The notes beneath the pieces are model-generated. The model worked only from the letters and a program-made list of their open reading frames with translations, had not been told where the DNA came from and ran no database searches. From RZYP01 sp050256135 (GTDB lineage: Bacteria > Bacillota > Negativicutes > Acidaminococcales > Acidaminococcaceae), in assembly GCA_050256135.1 (NCBI GenBank), contig JBFWIF010000002.1:1-61214 (forward strand): DNA of 61,214 bases, in the 5' to 3' direction. A program made the position numbers and the translations under genes. Of the stretch, positions 45,198-53,912 are shown in pieces (positions within the stretch are counted from its first letter, which is position 1; every line of letters begins with the position of its first letter).

Positions 45198-45339
45198 TTG
45201 TAAAAGTTAATGCCTCATGCTATAATGAGCAGGTAGAAAGAAGGCCGACTTGCAGAGAACACTTTAACGCACGTTGCAGCGGGGTTTTCATGTAGCTCTT
45301 TTTTCCGAAATATTTTTTATTTTTAGGAGGCCAAGAAAT
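45198..45339 (+). promoter_or_regulatory. Cold-shock gene promoter and long 5' leader
   Basis: TTGTAA (45198-45203), 17-base spacer and consensus TATAAT (45221-45226) place a start near 45233, giving a leader of about 107 bases before the csp ATG. Long structured leaders are typical of cold-shock mRNAs and can fold differently at low temperature. The fold itself was not computed. Confidence 0.65.
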
Positions 45340-45537
45340 ATGACTGGCAAAGTAAAATGGTTCAACGCAGAAAAAGGTTATGGTTTCATCGAACGTGAAG
45401 ATGGTGGCGATGTATTCGTACACTTCTCCGCAATTCAATCTGAAGGTTTCAAAACCCTTGAAGAAGGTCAAGCAGTTGAATTCGATGTTGTCCAAGGCAA
45501 CCGCGGTGAACAAGCTGCAAACGTTGTTCGTCTGTAA
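45340..45537 (+). CDS. csp: Cold-shock protein, CspA family
   Basis: 65-residue RNA-binding OB-fold protein. RNP1 (KGYGFIE) and RNP2 (VFVHFSAI) motifs are visible. ATG 45340 follows TAGGAGG; the frame continues upstream in the leader but without a start that fits the family. It probably acts as an RNA chaperone during cold or growth changes. Confidence 0.96.
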   Translation: MTGKVKWFNAEKGYGFIEREDGGDVFVHFSAIQSEGFKTLEEGQAVEFDVVQGNRGEQAANVVRL

Positions 45538-45626
45538 GATATAGCAGGTAAAAAGGCAACTTTTAAAGTCCTTTGCTTCTATAAAGTTTCGATTAAGAAA
45601 CGACTAACAGAAAACAAAAAAAGAGA

Positions 45627-45653
45627 GCCCGTCTTAACGACGGGCTTTTTTAT
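45627..45653 (+). terminator. Terminator after csp
   Basis: 7-bp G/C-rich stem GCCCGTC / GACGGGC with a TTAAC loop and a run of T, about 90 bases after the csp stop. Confidence 0.9.
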
Positions 45654-45688
45654 TTTCGAAAACACATTAATTGTTTTGAATAGAATTT

Positions 45689-45967
45689 TCAATCAAAAGG
45701 TGAAGTTTTATTTCCTTTGCCTAAGAGTCCGAATACGGCTGGTACAACATACACTACAATAAAAACCAAGCCAACGGTGTTTTCTATGCTTTTAGACACA
45801 TTAATGAAAATTCCTGCTTTGATAACCAGTAAAGCCGCCAGCGCGAATGACAGAATTCGTAATAGGATATTTTTTATTTTAAATAAGAGCCTGACTTTGC
45901 GATAAATTTTATTAATAAGGAAAAGACCAAACAACAGGTAACCAATTGCTCCAAAGGTATCAAACAA
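45689..45967 (-). CDS. Small membrane protein of unknown function
   Basis: 92 residues with three hydrophobic segments (about 5-19, 36-52 and 63-83), and basic residues between the first two. The start is TTG at 45967 with GAGGAGG eight bases upstream, which supports translation. I do not recognise the family. It stands alone and converges with csp. Confidence 0.6.
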   Translation of the reverse strand: MFDTFGAIGYLLFGLFLINKIYRKVRLLFKIKNILLRILSFALAALLVIKAGIFINVSKSIENTVGLVFIVVYVVPAVFGLLGKGNKTSPFD

Positions 45968-46153
45968 AATAAACGCCTCCTCTTATTTAATGTCTTTTGT
46001 TCAACGTCATTGTAATATTTTTTAGTGAAAAATTCAATTTATTACAGGTTATATAAGTATTGATGGATGATGATAGATGTGTTGGCTAAAGGTAGCTTTT
46101 GTAAGACAAATGTTTTTGTTTGAAGAAAAAGAATAAGAGTATTAATAGAAAAG

Positions 46154-46191
46154 GAAAAACTGTTTTCTCAAAATAGTTTTTCTTTTTTTAT
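46154..46191 (+). terminator. Terminator-like hairpin in the leader of the lipase gene
   Basis: GAAAAACT (46154-46161) and AGTTTTTC (46175-46182) form an 8-bp stem followed by TTTTTTTATT, ending 33 bases before the lipase ATG. No plus-strand gene precedes it, so it is either an attenuator in the leader or the end of an unseen small transcript. Confidence 0.5.
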
Positions 46192-46223
46192 TAAGGTATA
46201 ATGAAGTATCAGGAGGTATTGTA

Positions 46224-47621
46224 ATGAAAAAAAGTTTAATTCTTTTTTTTACGTTGATATTATATATAGTGTTACCGCTGGCAGCATCAGCAGAAACAAA
46301 GGATGTCATAGACATAAAACGGCAGAATGTGTTTCATGACTATGATGAAGCCCATTTGATTGCGTTAGCAGCTGCTACGTGTGCCGGAACTTATGTTCCT
46401 GACGGTATTGCTTCAGAGTACTCTTATCTAGGCGAGTATGGTTTTGTCATCCAGCCGTATACCGTAGATGATGGCGTCAGGGAAGCTAATTTTATGTTTG
46501 CTTATAACAAAACAATTACTCAAGGGAAAAAACTATTTGTATTAGCTTTTCGTGGTAGTGCAACTCTTAAAGACTGGAAAGTAAACTTAGCAACATCGAA
46601 GGTTGTGTACGGGGGAACAAATCCGGAAGAATTTGTTGAAATAGCAAAAGAAGCCAAAGATTCTTCTATACCGGCTGTTCACAGAGGTTTCAATGAGTAT
46701 GTGAATGCGGCCTTTAGTTTAAAACCTGAGATAATGGGCGAAGGAAAAGACATTTATGCGATTCTCAAGGATGACCAAGATGCTGTCCTGCTTTTGACAG
46801 GACATAGTTTAGGAGGAGCCGCTGCAACTTTATTTGCTGAAAGATTAGTAAGTATGGGTATTCCAAAAGAGAAAGTGCCAGTAATAACTTTCGGTGCTCC
46901 GGCAATAGGCAATGCAGCATTTGTGGAAGCTTATGGTGATAAGATCGACTTGCTGCGCATTAAAACTTCCCATGATCCGATTCCGGGGGGGTTACAGACT
47001 TTTATTGGTGGTTTTAAGCAGTTTGGCCGAGAAAAAGTATTTAACCTTTCCAGCCGGTTTGCAGATTATCAGCATCCGGTGTCATACTATTTTGATTTAG
47101 CTGTGAAAAACTACTATGAAGATTATGATGAAGCTATTGAAGCAGGCATATTAAAAGCGAGACCTACAAAGAAAATAACGAATAATGCTCCTCTAGTAGC
47201 CATAGTAGTAGGCGCTCCAAGGAATATCCAATCTCGTCCTTTTACTCCTGATATAAAACGGTTTATTCTTGATGAGTATCGTGCAGTTTTACCTAGTTAT
47301 ATTGTTTTAGAAAATAATGCTGATCTTTATGATTTTACAAAGTATGATCTTGGTCAAATGGCGGAAGAGGCGAGAACGGCAGGGGCTGATTATATATTAG
47401 TTCTCGAAATAGACAGTAAACGTCTTGCCCAGGAAGATAAATGGTATATTTCAATGAGTCAGGCTATGTTTAACGTTGACGGCAGCCTTGTTTCACTAAG
47501 CAGTTATGGCCGAAGGCTGACATATGACCAGGGGGTGATGCAATGTACTATTTCCAATTTGGAGCAATGCCGTAATGAGTTGAAAGAAAAATTCAGCTGG
47601 ATACGTACAAGAATTGAATAG
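46224..47621 (+). CDS. Secreted class 3 lipase with an unrecognised C-terminal domain
   Basis: 465 residues with a signal peptide (about 1-23, LPLAASA before the cut). The alpha/beta-hydrolase part (about 30-300) matches Lipase_3: AFRGSATLKDW, the nucleophile elbow GHSLGG with Ser195, Asp in SHDPIPGG and His in QHPVSYY complete the triad. A further 150 residues (about 315-465) after a linker start with VAIVVGAPRNI; they look like a separate alpha/beta domain that I cannot name. CIGGAGG-type site AGGAGG precedes the ATG. The product probably acts on glycerides or esters outside the membrane. Confidence 0.85.
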   Translation: MKKSLILFFTLILYIVLPLAASAETKDVIDIKRQNVFHDYDEAHLIALAAATCAGTYVPDGIASEYSYLGEYGFVIQPYTVDDGVREANFMFAYNKTITQGKKLFVLAFRGSATLKDWKVNLATSKVVYGGTNPEEFVEIAKEAKDSSIPAVHRGFNEYVNAAFSLKPEIMGEGKDIYAILKDDQDAVLLLTGHSLGGAAATLFAERLVSMGIPKEKVPVITFGAPAIGNAAFVEAYGDKIDLLRIKTSHDPIPGGLQTFIGGFKQFGREKVFNLSSRFADYQHPVSYYFDLAVKNYYEDYDEAIEAGILKARPTKKITNNAPLVAIVVGAPRNIQSRPFTPDIKRFILDEYRAVLPSYIVLENNADLYDFTKYDLGQMAEEARTAGADYILVLEIDSKRLAQEDKWYISMSQAMFNVDGSLVSLSSYGRRLTYDQGVMQCTISNLEQCRNELKEKFSWIRTRIE

Positions 47622-47637
47622 AAATAGGGTGTTGATA

Positions 47638-48513
47638 TTGAAAATAATTGATGCGCATATGCATTTTTATGATATTGATGGCTTTAACGAGGCTGCGAAG
47701 CTAGCTGGACATGAAAACACTTCTGCTCATTATTTGCAGACTTGCACAGATAATGACATTGTATTTTCAATTGCCATGGGTAATGCTGAGGATGAAGTTT
47801 CTTTCTGCGGTGGCAGTACACCGCGTGTGCCTAATTTGGCTGGTAAATTCAATTATAAGGAATACAATCAGCCACAATCTATAGGCTATTGTTGTGGAGT
47901 AAAAAGTGATGAACTGACTCGTGATAATGCTGAAAAAACTGCGCTTGAGTTTGAACGGTACGTTAATACTCCTCAATGCGTAGGTATTAAGCTGTATCCT
48001 GGTTATCAGCATGTCTATGTTTATGACAGTGTGCACTATCCATTGTATGAATTAGCAAGAAAGTATGATTTGCCAGTTGTTATTCATACCGGTGATACTT
48101 CAAAAGCCACTGCTATCTTGAAATACGCACATCCTCTTACTGTTGATGAAATAGCAGTTCGCTACCCGGATATTCGCTTTGTTATTGCTCATTGCGGCAA
48201 TCCTTGGCTTGTTGATGCAGTGGAAGTTGCGGCGAAAAATGACAATGTTTTTTTGGAATTATCTGGTTTAGCTGCCGGTTTTTTCGATGCTCAAACTTTT
48301 TATTTAAAGCATAAGGCATACTATGATTACGTGCGCATGTGGCTGGATTATTTTGATAGATACGACAAAGTGCTCTATGGCAGTGATTGGCCATTGGTTA
48401 ATATTAAAAATTATATTGAGCTGATAAAGACAGTGGTTCCTGCAGAAATGCACCAAGCTGTTTTTTATGATAATGCACTTTGCGTTTTCCCGAAAATTAG
48501 AAATTTATTATAA
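47638..48513 (+). CDS. Amidohydrolase-family metal-dependent hydrolase (amidohydrolase 2)
   Basis: 291-residue TIM-barrel hydrolase. The metal motifs are HMHFYD at the N-terminus, VIHTGD (about 146), VIAHCGN (about 182) and the Asp in LYGSDWPL (about 248). This is the ACMSD/amidohydrolase 2 pattern; the reaction could be hydrolysis or decarboxylation. TTG 47638 is preferred since AGGG lies seven bases before it; an ATG at 47614 would overlap the lipase stop by eight bases. It follows the lipase gene closely and may be co-expressed. Confidence 0.82.
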   Translation: MKIIDAHMHFYDIDGFNEAAKLAGHENTSAHYLQTCTDNDIVFSIAMGNAEDEVSFCGGSTPRVPNLAGKFNYKEYNQPQSIGYCCGVKSDELTRDNAEKTALEFERYVNTPQCVGIKLYPGYQHVYVYDSVHYPLYELARKYDLPVVIHTGDTSKATAILKYAHPLTVDEIAVRYPDIRFVIAHCGNPWLVDAVEVAAKNDNVFLELSGLAAGFFDAQTFYLKHKAYYDYVRMWLDYFDRYDKVLYGSDWPLVNIKNYIELIKTVVPAEMHQAVFYDNALCVFPKIRNLL

Positions 48514-48544
48514 AAAAACACCAAGCATTGGCTTGGTGTTTTTT
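48513..48544. terminator. Bidirectional terminator between the amidohydrolase and ABC-F genes
   Basis: 14-bp perfect arms (48513-48526 and 48531-48544) with an ATTG loop; the stem ends in A6/T6, so each strand has its own T-run. Confidence 0.93.
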
Positions 48545-48546
48545 GC

Positions 48547-50103
48547 TTATATAATTTTTGTTGTCCAGTCTTCGATATTCATTACTGAGGTTACCCAGTC
48601 TTCATAAAATTCCGGTTCATGTGAAACTAAGAGAACACTGCCTTTAAATTCTTTAAGCGCTTTTTTTAATTCTTCTTTGGCATCGACGTCAAGATGATTC
48701 GTCGGTTCGTCTAAAACCAGCCAATTTACTTCTTTTAGCATTAATTTGCAAAGACGTACTTTGGCAGCTTCACCGCCAGAGAGAACAAAAACTTTACTGG
48801 TTATGTGTTCGTTAGTTAAACCGCAAGCTGCAAGAGCTGCACGAATTTCATAGTTGGTCATGCCTGGGTATTCTGACCATACTTCTTCCAAGGCAGTATT
48901 TTCGTTCTTAGTGCGTTCTTCCTGTTCGAAATATCCAGGCGCCAGGAATTCGCCAAGTTCGACTTTGCCGGCAATTGGCTTAATTTGCCCGAGAATTGTT
49001 TTTAACAGCGTAGTTTTTCCAAGACCGTTAACGCCCTTAATGGCAATCTTTTGCCCACGCTCCAAGGAAAAAGAAACAGGCCTGGTGAGGGGAGTGTCAT
49101 AGCCAAGAACAAGGTCCTTTGCTTCTACGATGAAGCGACTGGGGGTACGGGCTTCTTTGAACTTAAACGTAGGCTTAATTTTTTCGCGAGGCTTTTCAAT
49201 CATTTCCATTTTCTCTAGTTTTTTCTGGCGGCTTTTAGCGCGGCCGGTTGTGGAAATTCTTGCCTTGTTACGTGCTATAAAATCTTCTAGCTGAGCAACT
49301 TCTTGCTGCTGACGTTCGTAGGCGCTGTTTTGCTGAGCCTTATAAATAGCAGACAGTTCAAGGAACTTGTCATAATCGCCGGTATAACGTGTTAAGTTGC
49401 AGTTTTCCAAATGATAAATTACGTTAACTACACTGTTCATGAAAGCAACGTCGTGGGAGATCAAAATGAAACTGTTTTCATAGTTCTGCAGAAACTTGGT
49501 TAGCCATTCGATGTGTTCTACGTCAAGATAGTTGGTTGGCTCATCAAGCAAGAGAATTGAAGGGTCCTGCAAGAGAAGTTTTGTCAACAGAACTTTGCTG
49601 CGCTGTCCGCCGGATAAATCCGCGACATCACGGTCAAGTCCTATATCTCCCAATCCCAAACCGTTGGCAACTTCTTCTATTCTGGCATCAAGTGAATAAA
49701 AACCGCTGTGTTCCAATTCTGACTGGATTTCTCCGACGGTTATCATCATTTTATCAAGCTCTTCAGGGGAAGCATCAGCCATTTTGTCATAAAGCTCCAG
49801 CATCTGCTGTTCTTCTGCATACATCTTGTCAAAAGCAGTTCTCAAAACTTCGCGGATGGTTGTACCTGCTTGAAGCGTGCTTTGCTGGTCTAGATAACCT
49901 ACTGTTACGCGGCCGGGCCATTCTACTTTGCCCTCGTCAGGCAGAAGATGGCCAGTAACGATGTTCAAAAATGTTGATTTGCCTTCGCCGTTAGCACCAA
50001 CGAGGCCAACATGTTCACCTCGCAGCAGTTTAAATGATACATCCTCCAGGATCTGGCGACCGCCGAAGGAGTGAGATACATTGGTAACGTTTAAATAACT
50101 CAT
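48547..50103 (-). CDS. ABC-F family ATPase
   Basis: 518-residue soluble protein with two ATP-binding cassettes and no membrane segments. Walker A motifs are GANGEGKST (about 36) and GVNGLGKTT (about 353); signature motifs are LSGGQRSK and LSGGEAAK; Walker B in each half is LLLDEPTNYLD and LVLDEPTNHLD. A charged linker (about 235-310, with RQQQEVAQLEDFIARNK) matches the P-site tRNA-interaction region. ABC-F proteins act on ribosomes, in translation regulation or antibiotic protection; which of the two cannot be told. It has a good ATG at 50103 and converges on the amidohydrolase. Confidence 0.92.
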   Translation of the reverse strand: MSYLNVTNVSHSFGGRQILEDVSFKLLRGEHVGLVGANGEGKSTFLNIVTGHLLPDEGKVEWPGRVTVGYLDQQSTLQAGTTIREVLRTAFDKMYAEEQQMLELYDKMADASPEELDKMMITVGEIQSELEHSGFYSLDARIEEVANGLGLGDIGLDRDVADLSGGQRSKVLLTKLLLQDPSILLLDEPTNYLDVEHIEWLTKFLQNYENSFILISHDVAFMNSVVNVIYHLENCNLTRYTGDYDKFLELSAIYKAQQNSAYERQQQEVAQLEDFIARNKARISTTGRAKSRQKKLEKMEMIEKPREKIKPTFKFKEARTPSRFIVEAKDLVLGYDTPLTRPVSFSLERGQKIAIKGVNGLGKTTLLKTILGQIKPIAGKVELGEFLAPGYFEQEERTKNENTALEEVWSEYPGMTNYEIRAALAACGLTNEHITSKVFVLSGGEAAKVRLCKLMLKEVNWLVLDEPTNHLDVDAKEELKKALKEFKGSVLLVSHEPEFYEDWVTSVMNIEDWTTKII

Positions 50104-50241
50104 TTCTTACCTCTTTCAAATATAATACTTTAAATTTTAACTTAATAGTGAACTTTTTGTCAAAGATAATAATTAAATAAAGGATATTGGAGATATGCGT
50201 CGAAGATAAAAATTTATAACTCTGGAAAGGAGGTACATCGA

Positions 50242-50712
50242 ATGATTTTTACTGATTTAGCTAAAATCAATGACTTGCTGCCTTATGTGTCCCTGCGCAT
50301 TGGAAAGGCGTTGGCTTATCTCAGAGATACTAATTTTGAGGATTTGCCAAATGGTGAATACGAGGTAGAGGGACGGGATATTTTTGCCCGTGTCAATACT
50401 TATGAAACCCAACCTAGGGAAGAGAAGAAACCAGAGTCTCATAATAAATACATTGATGTCCAATTTTTGGTTGCAGGAACAGAATGTATAGGTTTTTGTC
50501 CTCTTACTGAAGAACATAAAGTAATAGAGGATTATGCGAAAGAGCAAGATTTATTGTTTTATGAAAAAGCCTACAACGAGAACTATGTGCATATGAAGGC
50601 AGGCGATATTGCCGTCTTTTTCCCTTGGGAAATACATCGCCCCGGATGCAATGCCAGCAGTGGAAAAGCCGCAGTGAAAAAAGTTGTCGTGAAAGTTAAA
50701 AATGGCGGTTGA
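50242..50712 (+). CDS. YhcH/YjgK/YiaL-family protein
   Basis: 156-residue cupin-like protein of the YhcH/YiaL family (DUF386). It shows PESHNKYIDVQFL with the metal-binding His, and an IHRPGC segment with the second His near the C-terminus. Relatives such as NanQ are sugar anomerases linked to sialic-acid use, but no sugar genes are nearby. AAAGGAGG lies nine bases before the ATG. It ends just before a tRNA promoter. Confidence 0.88.
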   Translation: MIFTDLAKINDLLPYVSLRIGKALAYLRDTNFEDLPNGEYEVEGRDIFARVNTYETQPREEKKPESHNKYIDVQFLVAGTECIGFCPLTEEHKVIEDYAKEQDLLFYEKAYNENYVHMKAGDIAVFFPWEIHRPGCNASSGKAAVKKVVVKVKNGG

Positions 50713-50730
50713 TATTTTTTTAAAAAAGTG

Positions 50731-50759
50731 TTGACATTATTACGGTATCCCCGTATAAT
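50731..50759 (+). promoter_or_regulatory. Consensus promoter of the Asn-Glu-Val tRNA operon
   Basis: TTGACA (50731-50736), 17-base spacer, TATAAT (50754-50759): a full sigma-70-type consensus, as expected for stable RNA. Confidence 0.88.
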
Positions 50760-50789
50760 ATCACTTGTGACGTTACCAGTCACAAAAAT

Positions 50790-50865
50790 TCCTCGATAGC
50801 TCAATCGGTAGAGCACTCGGCTGTTAACCGAGTTGTTGTAGGTTCGAGTCCTACTCGGGGAGCCA
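50790..50865 (+). tRNA. tRNA-Asn (GTT)
   Basis: 76 bases with CCA encoded; anticodon loop CTGTTAA between CTCGG and CCGAG, T-arm GGTTCGAGTCC. Confidence 0.97.
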
Positions 50866-50867
50866 AT

Positions 50868-50942
50868 GGCCGGTTGGTCAAGCGGTTAAGACATCGCCCT
50901 TTCACGGCGGTATCGGGGGTTCGATTCCCCCACCGGTCACCA
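50868..50942 (+). tRNA. tRNA-Glu (TTC)
   Basis: 75 bases with CCA encoded; anticodon loop CTTTCAC gives TTC; T-arm GGGGGTTCGATTCCCCC. Two bases after tRNA-Asn. Confidence 0.96.
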
Positions 50943-50946
50943 TTCC

Positions 50947-51022
<76 letters not shown>

Positions 51023-51029
51023 CTAAATC

Positions 51030-51060
51030 AGCACTTCATACAGAAGTGCTTTTTTTATTT
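51030..51060 (+). terminator. Terminator of the Asn-Glu-Val tRNA operon
   Basis: Stem AGCACTTC / GAAGTGCT with a short loop, then TTTTTTTATTT. Confidence 0.9.
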
Positions 51061-51169
51061 CATTTCTGCAGGTTCTTTTTTAATTATGTTATAATTACTA
51101 CATACAAAGTCGTATGGCTGCATTTTGGCTATTCGACTTTTTTATATGTGTGAAAGGCAGGGGAAGGAA

Positions 51170-52129
51170 ATGAAATATAAAGTTTTTATCACAGAATATA
51201 TAGATCCGTCAGGTAGAAACTATTTGAGTGAACAAGGATGTGAACTTGTATATCGACCAGAATGTGACGAAGAAGTAATTATAAGGGAAATCTATGATTG
51301 CCAGGCTTTGATAGTGCGTATAGCAAAAATAACACCACGAATTATTGATGCTGCGAAGAAGCTGTGCGTTATTGGCAAACTTGGGGTAGGCGTGGATAAT
51401 ATAGATGTTGAGTATGCTACCAGGCTTGGCATTCAGGTTGTTAACGCACCCGTGGCTACAAATAATTCAGTTGCCGAACATATTATGCTTTGTATGCTTT
51501 ATTGCGCACGTGATATACCTATGATCCAGAAAGAATTCTGCGAGAATGGAAATTTTTATATTAAGGATCAGAGACAGACAGCTTTTGAGTTGGAAGACAA
51601 AACATTAGGCCTGCTTGGTTGCGGTAAAATTGCGCGTGCAGCTGCCAAAAAGGCTGCATACGGATTTGGTATGAAAGTAATAGCCTATTCACCATCTTTA
51701 ACACAGAATAAGGTGCCTAAATACATAAGGGTTGTTTCACGTGCTGAAGTATTTCAGACTGCTGACTTTGTTAGTATAAATTTGCCGGCAAATGCCACAA
51801 CGAAAGACAGCATTGGCAGCGAAGAGTTTGCAATGATGAAAGCAAGCGCTTTTCTAATTAATACGGCACGCGGCAGTATCATAAGAGAAAAAGAACTCAT
51901 TGCTGCTCTCAAAGAAAAACAAATTGCCGGTGCAGCCGTCGATGTTTTTGCGTCTGAACCTCCAGAACAATACAATGAACTTCTGCATTCCACAAATGTA
52001 TTTGCTACCCCTCATAGTGCTGCTCAGACAAAGGAAGCGCGTTATCGTGTAAGCAGAGATTTGGCTGAGGAGATTTACCGGGTTTTGCAAAAACGTAAAC
52101 CAAAATGGCCTGTTAATAAGCTTTGGTGA
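51170..52129 (+). CDS. D-isomer-specific 2-hydroxyacid dehydrogenase
   Basis: 319-residue NAD(P)-dependent dehydrogenase of the SerA/glycerate/lactate family without an ACT domain. Seen are GKLGVGVDNID, the Rossmann GLLGCGKIARAAAKKA (about 150-165), catalytic Arg in TARGS, Glu in FASEPPE and His in ATPHSAA. It is about 35% shorter in role than SerA because the regulatory C-terminus is missing, so a glycerate, lactate or similar 2-ketoacid is more likely. ATG 51170 has GGGGAAGGA before it. It sits between two tRNA operons. Confidence 0.9.
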   Translation: MKYKVFITEYIDPSGRNYLSEQGCELVYRPECDEEVIIREIYDCQALIVRIAKITPRIIDAAKKLCVIGKLGVGVDNIDVEYATRLGIQVVNAPVATNNSVAEHIMLCMLYCARDIPMIQKEFCENGNFYIKDQRQTAFELEDKTLGLLGCGKIARAAAKKAAYGFGMKVIAYSPSLTQNKVPKYIRVVSRAEVFQTADFVSINLPANATTKDSIGSEEFAMMKASAFLINTARGSIIREKELIAALKEKQIAGAAVDVFASEPPEQYNELLHSTNVFATPHSAAQTKEARYRVSRDLAEEIYRVLQKRKPKWPVNKLW

Positions 52130-52158
52130 ACAAAAAGAGGCATTAAATGAAAAAAGGC

Positions 52159-52187
52159 TTGACTACAAAAGCTTATTTAGGTATAAT
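52159..52187 (+). promoter_or_regulatory. Promoter of the Pro-Gly-Arg tRNA operon
   Basis: TTGACT (52159-52164), 17-base spacer, TATAAT (52182-52187), 14 bases before tRNA-Pro. Confidence 0.82.
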
Positions 52188-52200
52188 CTATTTTGTGATT

Positions 52201-52277
52201 CGGGGCGTGGCTCAGTTTGGTAGAGCACCTCGCTTGGGACGAGGGGGTCGCAGGTTCAAATCCTGCCGCTCCGACCA
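52201..52277 (+). tRNA. tRNA-Pro (TGG)
   Basis: 77 bases with CCA encoded; starts with C1 as tRNA-Pro does, anticodon loop CTTGGGA gives TGG. Confidence 0.96.
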
Positions 52278-52286
52278 AATCATATT

Positions 52287-52360
52287 GCGGGTGTAGCTCA
52301 ATGGTAGAGCCCTAGCCTTCCAAGCTAGTTGCGTGGGTCCGATTCCCATCACCCGCTCCA
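52287..52360 (+). tRNA. tRNA-Gly (TCC)
   Basis: 74 bases with CCA encoded; acceptor GCGGGTG/CACCCGC, anticodon loop CTTCCAA gives TCC. Confidence 0.96.
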
Positions 52361-52383
52361 TTTATTTTTCACCAGTTGCATAC

Positions 52384-52460
52384 GGCCCTGTAGCTCAGCT
52401 GGATAGAGCAACGGCCTTCTAAGCCGTGTGTCGAGCGTTCGAGTCGCCCCAGGGTCACCA
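52384..52460 (+). tRNA. tRNA-Arg (TCT)
   Basis: 77 bases with CCA encoded; acceptor GGCCCTG/CAGGGTC (one G-U pair), anticodon loop CTTCTAA gives TCT. The T-stem GAGCG/CGCCC has an A-C mismatch at its second pair. Confidence 0.93.
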
Positions 52461-52470
52461 TTAAAAGCGT

Positions 52471-52505
52471 AGTCGTGGACTTGTTCCACGGCTTTTTTAT
52501 TTTTT
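52471..52505 (+). terminator. Terminator of the Pro-Gly-Arg tRNA operon
   Basis: 9-bp stem AGTCGTGGA / TCCACGGCT with one G-U pair, followed by TTTTTATTTTTT. Confidence 0.88.
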
Positions 52506-52766
52506 GATAGCAAAGTTTAAATGAACTTGGAATACATGGTAAGCTAATTGGAAAATAAGCAATTCTATAATGCTATGGCAGAGCTGAAGGATGGTAAAAT
52601 GGAAAACTTTTTGAATCTTTTTTTGCTGCTAGTATCAACCAAAATTTAGTGGGAAATTTATAAATAGGCTGTATTGCTGATGTGTATAAATGTTTTGCAT
52701 CTTGACCAAAGAAAATAAAAATAATAAAATTGTATGTAATTGACAAAAGATTATGGAATAGGTGAT

Positions 52767-53678
52767 ATGTACTTGAGCGAAACTATTGCAAAACCAAACT
52801 TAAAAGATATCAGAAAAGCGATTCATGTGCTCAAAAAAATATATGATGTTGTCCGTATTGTTGATCCTATACATAATAAAGTCATAAATATTGATGATAA
52901 CAATGAACTTGTTCCTGAAAACGATGATATGTGCTATGCGTTTTGGAAAAAGAACAAGTTTTGTGATAATTGTATTTCTCTCAGAGCAGCAATAGAGATG
53001 GATACATTTGTAAAACTTGAAGTCATTAACAAACGTGTTTATATGATTACGGCTAGTCCCGTAAGTGTCTACAATACTACTTGTTGTTATGTAATAGAGA
53101 TGTTGAATGATATTACAGATAAGAGCGTGCTTACGAGTATGATCGGAAAAGATAGTGAAGATTTTACAAGTTTTATTTTTCGATTTAATGATGCGTTGGT
53201 GAGAGATGAATTAACGATGCTTTTTAATCGGCGCTATATTAATGAAAGATTACCTATAGAAATTTTCAATAGTATAGCGACACAAAAACCAGCTGCTTTG
53301 ATTATTGCGGATATTGATGATTTCAAAAAAATTAATGATAATTATGGACACGTTGCTGGTGATATTCTCTTGCAACAGTTTGCGCAGATATTGAATAAAG
53401 GGTTGTCTAGTGACGAAGATTGGGTTGCCCGCTATGGTGGAGAAGAATTTTTATTCTTTCTGCATGATACAGATAGCGTTTGTGCAAAAGAAACTGCTGA
53501 ATTAATAAGAAAAATGATAGAAAGCACCAAATTTAATCTCCATGATAGGATAGTTAACATCAGATGTAGTTTTGGAATAGCTCAGCTCAAAGACGGAATG
53601 ATTATGCAAGACTGGATAAGTAGTGCAGATAAGAAACTTTACCAAGCAAAGGCGTCTGGTGGTAACCGAGTGTGTTGA
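52767..53678 (+). CDS. Diguanylate cyclase with a Cys-rich PAS-like N-terminal domain
   Basis: 303-residue soluble protein. The N-terminal 130 residues look PAS-like and contain a Cys motif (DMCYAFW, then FCDNCI about ten residues on, and TTCCYVIEM later) that could bind a metal or react with redox signals. The GGDEF domain (about 145-300) has LTMLFNRRY, DIDDFKKIND and the active motif GGEEF; the RxxD inhibition site is missing (SDED instead). ATG 52767 follows AGGTGAT at short distance; a TTG at 52740 is an alternative start. Confidence 0.88.
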   Translation: MYLSETIAKPNLKDIRKAIHVLKKIYDVVRIVDPIHNKVINIDDNNELVPENDDMCYAFWKKNKFCDNCISLRAAIEMDTFVKLEVINKRVYMITASPVSVYNTTCCYVIEMLNDITDKSVLTSMIGKDSEDFTSFIFRFNDALVRDELTMLFNRRYINERLPIEIFNSIATQKPAALIIADIDDFKKINDNYGHVAGDILLQQFAQILNKGLSSDEDWVARYGGEEFLFFLHDTDSVCAKETAELIRKMIESTKFNLHDRIVNIRCSFGIAQLKDGMIMQDWISSADKKLYQAKASGGNRVC

Positions 53679-53853
53679 TTTTCAACTTAAAAATCTGAAT
53701 AAAACAATTAATAGTTAAGGCGTAACACTTCTTCGCTATTGAAAATATGTAAGCAGAGAGATCAAAATCTCTATTTCCAAAGATGAAAAAGCGATTTTTT
53801 TGTGCAGTGTGTATTGTATACTTTTTTTATTATTATAAAATGGTAGTTGTGTA

Positions 53854-53862
53854 TGTTATAAT
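53854..53862 (+). promoter_or_regulatory. Extended -10 promoter of the aminotransferase gene
   Basis: TGTTATAAT (TGn + TATAAT at 53857-53862), about 50 bases before the ATG. The -35 region is poor, as is common for extended -10 promoters. Confidence 0.5.
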
Positions 53863-53912
53863 TATTAACTATAGAAGTTTATTTATTTATTTTATCTGGG
53901 GGGATTTAATTT

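Noticed and set aside
49536..49958. 140-codon plus-strand open frame
   Set aside because: It is antisense to the well-supported ABC-F gene and its product has no family-like features.
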